Origin: Atopomonas sediminilitoris
GTDB lineage: Bacteria > Pseudomonadota > Gammaproteobacteria > Pseudomonadales > Pseudomonadaceae
Length of the DNA stretch: 64,000 nucleotides
Assembly (NCBI RefSeq): GCF_022601735.1
Contig: NZ_JAKUMM010000007.1
Location: forward strand, 186,001-250,000
Direction: 5' to 3'
Below, piece after piece: positions 7,784 through 16,626 of this stretch. The translations under genes were made by a program, and so were the position numbers. Each line of letters opens with the position of its first letter. Position 1 is the first letter of the stretch. The notes beneath the pieces were generated by a model that saw only the letters and a list, made by a program, of their open reading frames with translations, made no database searches and was not told where the DNA came from.

Positions 7784-7890
7784 GACGGTATTCAGCAAAC
7801 TTAACCAAGATCATTTTGACCGCAGCAGTCATGTGCAAGCGAAGGCGAAGCACTGCACAATGCTTTTAAACAACGACAAAAGAATGCCCC

Positions 7891-8790
7891 ATGACAAATG
7901 ATCCGGTTTTAACCCTCGCGCTACCCATGGCCCTCGGCATCATCATGCTGGGCTTGGGGATGTCGCTCACGCTAGACGACTTCAAGCGCGTGGTGCGCTT
8001 TCCCAAGCCGGTATTGATTGGTCTGATTTGCCAGATCTTATTACTGCCCGTGGGCTGCTTCGCCATTGCCCACGCATTCGACTTGGCACCCGCCTTAGCG
8101 GTTGGCTTGATGCTGTTGGCCGCTTCGCCTGGCGGCACCAGCGCTAACCTGTACAGTCATCTCGCCCACGGCGACGTTGCGCTGAACATCACCCTCACGG
8201 CGGTGAACTCGGTCATCGCCATTTTGACCATGCCGTTTATCGTCAACCTGTCATTGATGTACTTCATGCAGGGTGACCAAGCGATTCCATTGCAATTCAC
8301 CAAAGTGGTGCAAGTCTTCGCCATCGTGTTGGGCCCTGTGGCCATCGGCATGCTGCTGCGCCGCTTCACACCGAACTTTGCCCAGCGCATGGAAAAACCC
8401 GTGAAGATCATGTCGGCGCTGTTCTTAGCCGCCATCGTGATTCTCGCCATGATCAAAGACTGGCAAACCTTTGTTGATTACGCACCACTGGTTGGCGGTG
8501 CCGCGCTGGCATTCAACCTGTTGAGTATGGGTGTCGGTTACTTTGTGCCGCAGTTACTCAAACTGAACAAGCGCCAAGCGATCGCTATCGGCATGGAAAT
8601 CGGCATCCACAACGGCACCCTAGCCATCGCCTTGGCCTTAAGCCCAATGTTGCTGAACAACGCCACCATGGCCATTCCCGCCGCGATTTACAGCATCATC
8701 ATGTTCTTTACTGCCGCCCTGTTTGGCCTTTGGGTTAACTGGCGCCACGGTGATGAACTGAAAGAGCCCGGCGTGCAAAACCCGGCATAA
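7891..8790 (+). CDS. Bile acid:sodium symporter (BASS/SBF) family transporter
   Basis: 299 residues with about nine to ten membrane helices, starting PVLTLALPMALGIIMLGLGM. ASPGGTSANLYSHLAHGDVA and MEIGIHNGTLAIALAL are the conserved crossover and binding segments of the BASS fold. Bacterial members are Na+-coupled importers of organic anions (for example pantoate or keto acids); the substrate here cannot be inferred. The gene is monocistronic between a weak hairpin and a strong bidirectional terminator. Confidence 0.88.
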   Translation: MTNDPVLTLALPMALGIIMLGLGMSLTLDDFKRVVRFPKPVLIGLICQILLLPVGCFAIAHAFDLAPALAVGLMLLAASPGGTSANLYSHLAHGDVALNITLTAVNSVIAILTMPFIVNLSLMYFMQGDQAIPLQFTKVVQVFAIVLGPVAIGMLLRRFTPNFAQRMEKPVKIMSALFLAAIVILAMIKDWQTFVDYAPLVGGAALAFNLLSMGVGYFVPQLLKLNKRQAIAIGMEIGIHNGTLAIALALSPMLLNNATMAIPAAIYSIIMFFTAALFGLWVNWRHGDELKEPGVQNPA

Positions 8791-8800
8791 CGGCCTTAAC

Positions 8801-8840
8801 AAGCAAAAAGCCCGCAGATCACACTGCGGGCTTTTTGCTT
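8801..8840. terminator. Strong bidirectional terminator
   Basis: Perfect 17-bp inverted repeat (8801-8817 with 8824-8840, loop of 6) with A- and T-runs at the outer ends. It separates the convergent BASS gene (plus) and the glycine-zipper lipoprotein gene (minus). Confidence 0.92.
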
Positions 8841-8858
8841 TAGCGCCAAGCTGAACGC

Positions 8859-9329
8859 TTAGTTCACGCCCACCACGCGGCTCACACCGTTTACGGTATT
8901 GATGCGCACACGCTGTCCCACACGGAACACCTCGCCTTCGTTCACTTGCTGAACGTAAGCGCGGGTTTGGCCTTCGTCTTCACGCACGGTGACTTCAACA
9001 CCTTGGGTACGGGTAATGCCTTCTTCGGCAGCCGCACCTAACAGCCCGCCGGCTACCGCGCCAATAACAGCCGCCACGTAGCTACCCTTACCACCGCCGA
9101 CGGTGCTGCCGGCAATACCGCCCACCGCTGCGCCGGCACCGGCCCCAATCGGCGATTTCGTGCCTTCAATTTGCACCGGACGCAGCGCTTCAATCGTGCC
9201 CATCCGCACCACTTGCGCCACGCGGGCCTCATCACGACTGTAGCTATCGCCGGTCAAGTTGGATGCGCAGCCTGACAACAGTAGCGATGCACCGATCATT
9301 ACCGCGCCAAGAAACTTTGCCGCTACCAT
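8859..9329 (-). CDS. Glycine-zipper outer-membrane lipoprotein (SlyB/PcpY-like)
   Basis: 156 residues from ATG 9329, which has GAGGAG 8 bases upstream. The lipoprotein signal ends SLLLSGC. The central Gly-rich double segment (GAGAGAAVGGIAGSTVGGG and VIGAVAGGLLGAAAEEG) is a glycine-zipper 2TM domain. The C-terminal ~50 residues form a small beta domain (VTVREDEGQTRAYVQQVNEG). SlyB/Pcp-type proteins sit in the outer membrane and help stabilise it under Mg2+ or envelope stress (family knowledge). It is convergent with the BASS gene. Confidence 0.87.
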   Translation of the reverse strand: MVAAKFLGAVMIGASLLLSGCASNLTGDSYSRDEARVAQVVRMGTIEALRPVQIEGTKSPIGAGAGAAVGGIAGSTVGGGKGSYVAAVIGAVAGGLLGAAAEEGITRTQGVEVTVREDEGQTRAYVQQVNEGEVFRVGQRVRINTVNGVSRVVGVN

Positions 9330-9398
9330 GGTTGTCTCCTCATTATCGAAAAATGCCATTGTGCATTGGACCTGCAACCAGCCCAAGCGTTCAAAATC

Positions 9399-9644
9399 AT
9401 GTACTTAGACTACTTTATCATTGCTATCACTACCGCCGCCGGCTTGTATTTTCACTGGTGGCTGTATGTCCGTATTCAACGCTGGATTGCCCGCGACACT
9501 GTCAAAGCGCTGGCTGCTGGTGATCCAGAAAAGCTCACTTTCCTTGAGCAACAGCTAGCGGATGCTCAACAGCAAGGCTTACGCGGCAAACACTTGCATG
9601 CACGCCTTGAGCAAGCCGCTACTCGCTACGCAACGGAGCACTAA
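9399..9644 (+). CDS. Small membrane-anchored protein, unknown
   Basis: 81 residues from ATG 9399 (a TTG at 9366 is also in frame but less likely). One N-terminal membrane segment (YFIIAITTAAGLYFHWWLYV) is followed by a cytoplasmic coiled helix (PEKLTFLEQQLADAQQQGLR). No family is recognised. Its stop is immediately followed by the ATG of the LprI-like gene, so the two form an operon. Confidence 0.65.
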   Translation: MYLDYFIIAITTAAGLYFHWWLYVRIQRWIARDTVKALAAGDPEKLTFLEQQLADAQQQGLRGKHLHARLEQAATRYATEH

Positions 9645-10034
9645 ATGAGCCCCCGTCTAGCCTTACTCGCACTGTTCATTATAGGTCTACCCGCTGCACA
9701 TGCCGGCGCACTGGAGGATTGCTACCAGCAAAATGCCACGCGCCCCTTAGTCAGCCAGTGTTTAACCCAGCGCTTAAAGCAGGCGGAGCAAGCACACCTT
9801 GCCTTTGTACAAGCCGCCGTCGCCGAGGCGCGCTCACTGGATGGCGTGACCGATGACCGCTATCGCGCCGCACAGCATTTTGCCGCCGCCGAAAAAGCCT
9901 TCAATCAATACCGCCAGAGCCAATGCGACTACCAACGTGCCATGTTTGCTTCGGGTACCGGCGCCGACCAAGCGGCCTTAGCCTGCTTGATCGACCTTAC
10001 CGAGGCGCATACCGAACGCCTGCGCCGCCGCTAG
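9645..10034 (+). CDS. Periplasmic LprI/DUF1311-family protein
   Basis: 129 residues: signal peptide (MSPRLALLALFIIGLPAAHA), then a helical domain with paired cysteines (EDCYQQNATRPLVSQCLTQR; QCDYQRAMF; ACLIDLTEAHTERLR) and the conserved end pattern of DUF1311. Some relatives bind and inhibit lysozyme (LprI), others have no known role. ATG abuts the TAA of the small membrane protein gene, indicating coupling. The pdxH gene converges 22 bp downstream. Confidence 0.8.
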   Translation: MSPRLALLALFIIGLPAAHAGALEDCYQQNATRPLVSQCLTQRLKQAEQAHLAFVQAAVAEARSLDGVTDDRYRAAQHFAAAEKAFNQYRQSQCDYQRAMFASGTGADQAALACLIDLTEAHTERLRRR

Positions 10035-10056
10035 CAGACAAAGCACCCGCCGACGA

Positions 10057-10704
10057 TTACGGTGCTAACCGCTCGCGCAGCCACACCTCACCGACCTGCC
10101 GATAACGCAGGCGGTCGTGCAGGCGACTGGCACGGCCCTGCCAAAATTCAATCGCTTGCGGTACTAAACGGTATCCCCCCCAAAACTCCGGTCGGGTGGG
10201 CGTTTGCTCTTGCCAGCGCGCCTGCGCCTCGGCCAAGCGCTGATCGAGTTCTTCTCGCCCGCTGATCACATGGCTTTGTGGCGACGCCCACGCGCCAATC
10301 CGGCTGCCCAGCGGCCGCACGTTGTAATACGCATCGGACTCACTCGCGCTAATACGCTCAACTAACCCCGTGATACGTACTTGGCGCTCCATCGCCGGCC
10401 AAAAGAAGGTCATCGCGGCCTTGGGGTTTAGCGCCAGCTGCTGGCCTTTGGCGCTCTCGTAGTTACCGAAGAACACAAAGCCATGCTCATCCAAGCCCTT
10501 GAGCAGCAATACCCGACTGTGCGGCTGCCCATCAACGTCGCAGGTTGCCAACTGCATGGCATTGGCTTCAACGGGCGGCTGTTCAATTTCCACCGCCTCT
10601 GCCAGCCACTGCCGAAACAAGGTCAACGGCTCTTGAGGGGCTTGCTGCTCACTTAAACCGTCGCGCAGGTAGTCACGGCGCATACCGGCCAATTTATCGC
10701 TCAT
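10057..10704 (-). CDS. pdxH: Pyridoxine/pyridoxamine 5'-phosphate oxidase
   Basis: 215 residues (E. coli enzyme 218). FMN enzyme that oxidises PNP or PMP to pyridoxal 5'-phosphate, the last step of B6 synthesis and salvage. The signature [14 protein letters not shown] near the C-terminus is complete; [20 protein letters not shown] and [14 protein letters not shown] are the FMN-binding strands, and the protein ends WLRERLAP as expected. It follows the OmpA-type lipoprotein and esterase genes in an order I remember from P. aeruginosa. Confidence 0.97.
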   Translation of the reverse strand: MSDKLAGMRRDYLRDGLSEQQAPQEPLTLFRQWLAEAVEIEQPPVEANAMQLATCDVDGQPHSRVLLLKGLDEHGFVFFGNYESAKGQQLALNPKAAMTFFWPAMERQVRITGLVERISASESDAYYNVRPLGSRIGAWASPQSHVISGREELDQRLAEAQARWQEQTPTRPEFWGGYRLVPQAIEFWQGRASRLHDRLRYRQVGEVWLRERLAP

Positions 10705-10773
10705 AAGACATCTCCCGACGTAGAGTCTTTAGTGTGCATCGTGACGCATGCGGCGCGATGACACAGGACAACA

Positions 10774-11346
10774 TTACGGCTGCTGCGCCATCAACTCAGC
10801 CTCACGCGGACGCAGCCATAGCTCGACACGGCGATTAGCCGAACGTCCTTCAAGGGTTTCATTGCTGTGGCGTGGCTGGCTTTCACCCACTGCGTGCAGG
10901 CCCACTTTGCCGCGCGCGCCGGCCAAATAAAACAGCGAAGCAATCGCCTTGGCGCGCTCCTCACTGAGTTGCTGGTTCAGCGCGACCGAGCCGCTGGAGT
11001 CGGTATGGCTTTGGATCAACAGCAGCGCATCATCATCTTCTTGCAGTAACTTCGCCATCCGCCCCAACGGGCCAAGGGTGACTGGCAGCAACATGACACG
11101 CTCACGCTTAAACGAGGCATCGACAGGGGCGGTGATAAGCAGTTGATCATCACGGCGTTCCAGCGTTAGCCGGCTGCCGGCTAACGCTTCGCGCAGCACG
11201 GCTTCGCGAGTGTCCAGCCAGGCATTGAGCTGCGCCTGACGTTGCTCCGCCAACGCCTGTTCACTGAGTTTGGCCGGCGCTTGTCCGGGGAGTAATGCAC
11301 ACCCGCACAGCATCAACATCGCCCAACATAACAGCGCCTTTTTCAT
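10774..11346 (-). CDS. OmpA-family lipoprotein (peptidoglycan-binding)
   Basis: 190 residues from ATG 11346 (AGGA upstream). The lipoprotein signal is MLMLCGC (MKKALLCWAMLMLCGCALLP). A helical linker (residues ~25-70) precedes a C-terminal OmpA/Pal domain with LIQSHTDSSGSVALNQQLSE and GESQPRHSNETLEGRSANRR, the residues that bind meso-diaminopimelate in peptidoglycan. Likely an outer-membrane-to-wall tether. A second OmpA-type lipoprotein lies 5 kb away at 16627, sharing no N-terminal similarity. Confidence 0.9.
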   Translation of the reverse strand: MKKALLCWAMLMLCGCALLPGQAPAKLSEQALAEQRQAQLNAWLDTREAVLREALAGSRLTLERRDDQLLITAPVDASFKRERVMLLPVTLGPLGRMAKLLQEDDDALLLIQSHTDSSGSVALNQQLSEERAKAIASLFYLAGARGKVGLHAVGESQPRHSNETLEGRSANRRVELWLRPREAELMAQQP

Positions 11347-11413
11347 GCAAAAATCCTGTAAAAACAAACCATTAACGGGCGCGCAGTGTACGCCGGCCTT
11401 GGCTTGCAAGAAA

Positions 11414-12556
11414 CTACAAGCAAGCGGCCACCGCTCGCGATAAACGCTGCGCGCGCGGGTCCATCAACACGTAGGGACCCATGACATTGGTGACAAAACC
11501 AAACGCCACCTCACGTTCAGGATCGGCAAAGCCCAGTGTGCCACCCGCTCCCGGATGACCAAATGCGCGGGCGCCCATGCCAAACGTCGCATTAGCCAGC
11601 GGCTGATCCAGCATAAAGCCCAGACCAAAACGTGTGGACGTCAGCAAGGTGCGATCTTCACCCACGCTGTGTTCACGCGTTGCCTCGGCCAACAGATCCG
11701 CCGGTAACAACTCGCCCGACAACAACCCTTGGTAAAAACCCGCCACTGAACGCGCATGACCTTGGCCATTAGCCGCTGGCTGCTGCATACGTCGCCATGC
11801 TGGCTTGTTGGTGCTGGTCATCACCGAAGGCGGATTAGTAAAGGCGATGGTCGACAGGTGCTTGGGCTGAGTAAAGGTGACTTTCAACAAGCGCTGCGCG
11901 GCCTCGTCGCCCATATCCCCCTTACCACGGCTAACGTGCGCCACGCGATGATCTTCGCTGGCGGGCAAGCCAATATAAAAATCTAAGCCCAGTGCCTTGG
12001 CGGTGCGTGCCACGATGGCGTCACCGGCACTGCGCCCGTCCACGCGGCGCAACACCTCGCCCACTAGCCAGCCGTAGGTGATCGGCGCATAACCATGCGC
12101 CGCGCCCGCAGGCCACGCTGGCGCGCAGTCGGCCATCGCCGCGCACATGCGTGTCCAGTCAAACAAGTCCTCGGCGGCCACCGCGGTCGTCACTGCGGGC
12201 AAGCCTGCTTGATGACACAACAGGTGGCGCACGCTGATCGTGTGTTTGCCGTGAGCGGCAAACTCCGGCCAATACTCGGCCACCGGGGCATCCAGCTGTA
12301 GCCGACCCTCAGCCACCAACTGCAACAACGCCACCGCAGCGAAGGGTTTGGTGCAGGAAAACAAGTTCACCAGCGTGTCTTGCTGCCACGGGGCTTGATT
12401 GTCTTTATCCGCCACGCCGCCCCACAAGTCGATCACGGTTTCTCCGCCGACTTGCACGCACAGTGCCAAACCGCGTGCTTGCGGCGCCTGTAACAGCTCA
12501 GCAAAAGCCTGCTCGACCGCTGCAAACTGGGCATTACAAAAGCCTTGAGGGGTCAT
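11414..12556 (-). CDS. Serine hydrolase of the beta-lactamase/family VIII esterase type
   Basis: 380 residues from ATG 12556. The class C beta-lactamase/penicillin-binding fold is indicated by SxxK in LFSCTKPFAAVAL (nucleophile Ser, base Lys), the Tyr region GYAPITYGWLVGEVLRR, and the C-terminal FGHPGAGGTLGFADPEREVA carrying an HxG-type motif. There is no signal peptide, so it acts in the cytoplasm. Family VIII carboxylesterases (EstB) hydrolyse short esters; a true beta-lactamase is unlikely. It is divergent from the HDOD gene. Confidence 0.88.
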   Translation of the reverse strand: MTPQGFCNAQFAAVEQAFAELLQAPQARGLALCVQVGGETVIDLWGGVADKDNQAPWQQDTLVNLFSCTKPFAAVALLQLVAEGRLQLDAPVAEYWPEFAAHGKHTISVRHLLCHQAGLPAVTTAVAAEDLFDWTRMCAAMADCAPAWPAGAAHGYAPITYGWLVGEVLRRVDGRSAGDAIVARTAKALGLDFYIGLPASEDHRVAHVSRGKGDMGDEAAQRLLKVTFTQPKHLSTIAFTNPPSVMTSTNKPAWRRMQQPAANGQGHARSVAGFYQGLLSGELLPADLLAEATREHSVGEDRTLLTSTRFGLGFMLDQPLANATFGMGARAFGHPGAGGTLGFADPEREVAFGFVTNVMGPYVLMDPRAQRLSRAVAACL

Positions 12557-12670
12557 GCTCTGATTCCTAATGATTTTTTCTTGAGTTTGCCACGTTTGGC
12601 CTACCAAGCGGAAAAACGCCAACTATGCTCAAAGAAAACACCAACACCCCGATGACCTTGGAGTTGCCTT

Positions 12671-13495
12671 ATGACCCTGGATGAGCTGTTTAACAAGATT
12701 CATGACCTGCCAACCATTCCCAAAGTGGTGCAGGAGCTCATACAAATGTTCAATGATCCAAACGCCGATCTGGATAAAATCGCGGACAAAATCAGCCTCG
12801 AGCAAGTGATCAGCGCCAAAGTGCTGCGCTTGGCTAACTCCCCGCGCTTTCGTGGCTCGCAAGAGATTACCTCCATCGGCGATGCCAGCAGTCGTTTGGG
12901 CATGAACACCTTACGCACCCTTGTAATGGCCTCGGCCGTGACGGGCGCGTTTAAAACCGGCCCAAGCTTTGACATCAAAGCCTTTTGGCTTCAGAGCTTT
13001 CAGGTCGGCACCATTGCTCGACTGGTTGCCAGACAGCTCAAGCAAAACACCGAAACGGCCTTTACCTGCGGCATGCTGCATGACATTGGCGAACTACTGA
13101 TCCAAGTAGCGCTGCCCGATGTTGCCGAGTCGATCAACAAAGCTTCTGGCGGCACCGAAGAAGGACGGCGCGAACAAGAGAATCTGCAACTGGGCTTCAG
13201 CTTCACCCACGTCGGCGCTGAACTAGCAAAACGCTGGAAGTTTCCAACAGCCATGCAAGAAGCCATTGAGTTCCAGTTCCGGCACCGCGAAGCCCCCGAA
13301 GGCAACGCCATGCCGAAAATTCTCGCCATCGCCAACCAAGTTCAGCGCGGCGTTGTCGCCAACGGCTTAAACGATGAATGCAAAGCCATGCTCGGCGACC
13401 TGCCCGTGATGCGCGAGCTCGACATGGACAAGTTGTTTGAAGACTTACCCGCAGCCCTTGAGGCGGACAAGTCCTTTGCAGAGATGCTGTCTTAA
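12671..13495 (+). CDS. HDOD-domain signalling protein
   Basis: 274 residues. The HDOD domain covers about residues 5-205: LPTIPKVVQELIQMFNDPNA at the start, VLRLANSPRFRGSQEITSIG, and TCGMLHDIGELLIQVALP with the HD-like pair. HDOD proteins lack phosphohydrolase activity and act as output or scaffold modules in motility, biofilm and stress signalling in Pseudomonas. It stands alone here with GGAG before the ATG and a strong terminator after it, so its partners cannot be read from context. Confidence 0.9.
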   Translation: MTLDELFNKIHDLPTIPKVVQELIQMFNDPNADLDKIADKISLEQVISAKVLRLANSPRFRGSQEITSIGDASSRLGMNTLRTLVMASAVTGAFKTGPSFDIKAFWLQSFQVGTIARLVARQLKQNTETAFTCGMLHDIGELLIQVALPDVAESINKASGGTEEGRREQENLQLGFSFTHVGAELAKRWKFPTAMQEAIEFQFRHREAPEGNAMPKILAIANQVQRGVVANGLNDECKAMLGDLPVMRELDMDKLFEDLPAALEADKSFAEMLS

Positions 13496-13518
13496 CGAAA
13501 AGACTCGCACCTGAACGT

Positions 13519-13547
13519 AAAACGCCAGCCCTTGCGGCTGGCGTTTT
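13519..13547. terminator. Bidirectional terminator between HDOD gene and dinG
   Basis: 12-bp perfect stem AAAACGCCAGCC/GGCTGGCGTTTT around a CTTGC loop, usable by both convergent genes (HDOD plus, dinG minus). Confidence 0.9.
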
Positions 13548-13549
13548 AT

Positions 13550-15691
13550 TTAATCTATTTGCCGCTTAAACGGCGGCAAGCCATTAAGAATGGCTTTGCC
13601 GTAACGCTTAGTCACCACGCGCCGATCCAGCAGGCTAATCACCCCCGTATCGCTCTCGCTACGCAGCAAACGCCCACAAGCCTGCACCAGTTTTAGCGCC
13701 GCATCCGGCACGGTGATTTCCATAAACGGGTTACCGCCACGCGCCTCGATCCATTCAGCCAACGCGGCTTCGACGGGATCATCTGGCACCGCAAACGGCA
13801 GTTTGGCGATCACCACATGCTCACAGTAGGCCCCCGGCAAATCGACGCCTTCGGCAAAGCTAGCCAGCCCGAACAGCACGCTGGGCTCGTCGTCATCGAC
13901 GCGCGCTTTGTGCCGATTAAGGGTTTCTTGCTTGGACAAGTTGCCTTGGATCAGCACCCGCTTACGCCAATCGCGCTCTAGGCCATCGAACACTTCCTGC
14001 ATTTGCCGACGCGAGGAGAACAGCACCAAAGCGCCGCGCACATCCTGCAACAGCTCAGGCAACAGGCGAATAATCTCACGGCTATGGCCTTGATTATCGC
14101 TCGGCTCACACGCCATCGCCGGCACCCTTAGCACCCCCGCCTCGGCATGTTGAAAGGGGCTGGGCACCACACTGGTGGTGCTGCTACGCGGCAAGCCCGC
14201 CCTCTGGCTAAAGCGATCAAAACGCCCCAGCGCAGTCAACGTGGCAGAGGTCACCAAGGCACCGTGGGCACGTAGCCACAAATGTTGGCGCAGTGTTTCG
14301 GCAGCCAAGATGGGGCTGGCGTGCACTTCAATATCAAACAACGAGCCGCTGTCAGCCAAGCTCAACCAGCGCGCGGTTGGCGGCGCTTCGGCGGGGTCTT
14401 CGCTGGTAAAGAGCAGCCACAACGCCCAGTTAGCTTCGGCGCGCCCTTGCAAGCTGCCAAATAAGGGGTACCACTGCTCCGCTTGCTGGGCGCTAATCCC
14501 AATCGCCTCGCCTTCCATGCCTTCCTTAAGCAGATCGGTAATTTTGCTCAACTGGTCGTTAAGGCGGGAAAAACCTTTTTTAAGCTCCTGACCCATTTCG
14601 CGCAGCTCGCTGGGGATAACCCCACCGGGAAAGCGATGACGAGGACGCTCGCGACCTTGTTCATCTTCGCCAAGATGAAACTCAGCCAAGCTTTCACAGG
14701 CAGAAAAAACGAACTGCTGCTGGCTTTTGATCTCACGCGCCAACTCCGGCAGCGGCTCGATCAAGCGCCCCAGATCGCCCGGCAAAGGGTTCTGCGCCAG
14801 CAACTTAGTCAGATTGCGCGCCAATTGCTCTAACCAGTCAGCGGTGCTCCGCAAGCGCGTGCTGTAGGCAAAGTGATTGATGGCCTTATCGGGCAGGTGA
14901 TGCCCTTCGTCAAAGATATACAGCGTGTCGCTCGGGTCCGGCAAAATGGCGCCGCCACCTAAGGCCAAATCGGCCAGCACCAAGTCATGGTTCGTGACGA
15001 TCACTTCGCTCTGGTTCAGCCCTTCACGGGCCTTGAAAAAAGCGCACTGCTGAAAGTTCGGGCAGTATCGATTGGTGCACTGGGTATGGTCGGTGGTGAG
15101 GCGGCTCCATTGCTCGTCCTCAATCGCCTCAGGCCAGCTGTCGCGATCACCGTTCCAACGATTGCCCGCTAGCTTATCGATCATGCTTTGGTACAGCGCC
15201 AGCGCCCCTTCATCCACATCAATACGAAAGCCTTCTTCGGCAAACATTTGTGCGGTGGAGTTATTCGCCGAGCTGTCTTGCAGCAAGGTATCCAGCTTGG
15301 ACAAGCACAGATAACGGCCACGCCCTTTGGCCAAGGTAAAGGAAAACTTCAGCGCCGCATGACGGGCGATATCCGGTAGATCTTTGTTAACGATTTGCTC
15401 TTGCAGGGCCACCGTCGCCGTGGCGATCACCAACTTCTTCCCGCTGGCCTTGGCGATGGGCAACGCGGCCAAGCAATACGCCACGGTTTTCCCCGTGCCG
15501 GTGCCAGCCTCTACCGCACACACCGCTGGCTCACCAAGGCGCTTACCTTCGTCATCGACGCTGATACTACCCAGCGTGCGCGCCACCTCGGCGATCATCA
15601 GCCGCTGGCCATAGCGCGGTTTTAACTCGCGGCTTTCCAGAAAGGTGCGATAAGCGTCTTGGATCTGGGTTTTCAGTTGATCGGTGAGCAT
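13550..15691 (-). CDS. dinG: ATP-dependent DNA helicase DinG
   Basis: 713 residues (E. coli 716). XPD-like superfamily 2 helicase with an Fe-S cluster that unwinds 5'-3' and resolves R-loops and collisions. Walker A EAGTGTGKTVAY, DEGH box in YIFDEGHHLPD, four cluster cysteines in CLSK and CTNRYCPNFQQCAF, and motif VI QACGRLLRSESDTG are visible. The start ATG at 15691 has no alternative nearby. No LexA box was recognised just upstream. Confidence 0.96.
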   Translation of the reverse strand: MLTDQLKTQIQDAYRTFLESRELKPRYGQRLMIAEVARTLGSISVDDEGKRLGEPAVCAVEAGTGTGKTVAYCLAALPIAKASGKKLVIATATVALQEQIVNKDLPDIARHAALKFSFTLAKGRGRYLCLSKLDTLLQDSSANNSTAQMFAEEGFRIDVDEGALALYQSMIDKLAGNRWNGDRDSWPEAIEDEQWSRLTTDHTQCTNRYCPNFQQCAFFKAREGLNQSEVIVTNHDLVLADLALGGGAILPDPSDTLYIFDEGHHLPDKAINHFAYSTRLRSTADWLEQLARNLTKLLAQNPLPGDLGRLIEPLPELAREIKSQQQFVFSACESLAEFHLGEDEQGRERPRHRFPGGVIPSELREMGQELKKGFSRLNDQLSKITDLLKEGMEGEAIGISAQQAEQWYPLFGSLQGRAEANWALWLLFTSEDPAEAPPTARWLSLADSGSLFDIEVHASPILAAETLRQHLWLRAHGALVTSATLTALGRFDRFSQRAGLPRSSTTSVVPSPFQHAEAGVLRVPAMACEPSDNQGHSREIIRLLPELLQDVRGALVLFSSRRQMQEVFDGLERDWRKRVLIQGNLSKQETLNRHKARVDDDEPSVLFGLASFAEGVDLPGAYCEHVVIAKLPFAVPDDPVEAALAEWIEARGGNPFMEITVPDAALKLVQACGRLLRSESDTGVISLLDRRVVTKRYGKAILNGLPPFKRQID

Positions 15692-15730
15692 GGCGGTCCT
15701 CAGTCAGAGGCGCATGATACCCCAGCCAGA

Positions 15731-16534
15731 TCAGGATGCCTTGGCCGCGCGCGGCGGCTGCACTTGTTTGATCAGCTTCAGCAGGCCAGCAGCGCCGTCT
15801 GAGCCGGGCTGTCCAGCTTGACCGGCGCGACCAGCACGACCACCAGGCTTGCCGTATACACCACAGAATTTAATTTTTCCGCCACGACCGCCCGCGCCCG
15901 GCAAGCCACCTTCGCCGCCTGCGCCGCCTTGCAGCTGAACCTGCAGCGTATTGTCTGGCGCCGTGTCTGGCAGATAAATAATCACTTCTGCCCCGTTACC
16001 GCCATTACCACCTTGGCCGCCATGACCGCCATCGGCACCATTTGTGGCGGAGCGGAACCAGCAGTTACCACGATAGCCGTGCGCCCCGGCAATGCCGGCG
16101 TCACCTTGGCCACCCTCACCGCCACGGGCATCAATAATCAAACCGCGCCCCTGAATCGAGGCCAAATGCAGCACCAAAGGCCGCGCCGAAGCGCCAGCTT
16201 GACCGACATCGCCGGCACGACCGCTGGCATCAATCACGCTACCCGGCGCGACAATGGCTTCTTGTACGGTTAATTCGAAACGTTGATGCCCTGGGGGGAG
16301 CTTTAACCGTGCCTGCTCAGCCAACAGCAAGCGCCCCACATCAAGCGCTTTCACGCCTCGCGGAACGACCAAACGCTCGCCGGCATCCACTTCTAGGTAA
16401 TCAAGCTGCAAGCGCCCTTCGCTTTGCCCAAGGCGGTACACAGGAAAGTCCGCCTGCGCCAATGGCGACAACAAACCGCTAAGCAAAGCCGCCGAGCCTA
16501 AAGTACTGAGCAAACGGTAACGCGCTAACAACAC
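15731..16534 (-). CDS. Secreted glycine-rich, collagen-like protein
   Basis: 267 residues from GTG 16534 (GGGG six bases upstream; an in-frame TTG at 16546 overlaps a terminator tract). A signal peptide ends near SPLAQA. Residues ~25-95 form a small beta region. From ~100 on there are Gly-X-Y-like stretches (GAGGEGGLPGAGGRGGK, GRAGRAGQAGQPGSDGAAG) broken by non-collagen strands such as AEVIIYLPDTAPDNTLQVQL, and two Cys (GNCWF, KFCGVYG). Similar collagen-like ORFs sit beside dinG and an OmpA gene in Pseudomonas. Function unknown, probably surface or periplasmic. Confidence 0.8.
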   Translation of the reverse strand: MLLARYRLLSTLGSAALLSGLLSPLAQADFPVYRLGQSEGRLQLDYLEVDAGERLVVPRGVKALDVGRLLLAEQARLKLPPGHQRFELTVQEAIVAPGSVIDASGRAGDVGQAGASARPLVLHLASIQGRGLIIDARGGEGGQGDAGIAGAHGYRGNCWFRSATNGADGGHGGQGGNGGNGAEVIIYLPDTAPDNTLQVQLQGGAGGEGGLPGAGGRGGKIKFCGVYGKPGGRAGRAGQAGQPGSDGAAGLLKLIKQVQPPRAAKAS

Positions 16535-16544
16535 AACATTCCCC

Positions 16545-16575
16545 AAAAAATAAAGGGCGGCCCCGAAGAGCCGCC
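16545..16575 (-). terminator. Terminator of the OmpA/TSP3 lipoprotein gene, abutting the collagen-like gene start
   Basis: On the minus strand GGCGGC/GCCGCC (16570-16575 with 16556-16561) is followed by a T-rich tract including six T (about 16545-16555). The tract ends only about 10 bases before the GTG start of the collagen-like gene, so that gene must rely on read-through or a promoter inside the hairpin region. Positions may be off by one. Confidence 0.75.
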
Positions 16576-16626
16576 GATTCTAGCCGAAAAGCCTACGCAA
16601 CCGAGTAGGCTGATCCGGTCTTACGA

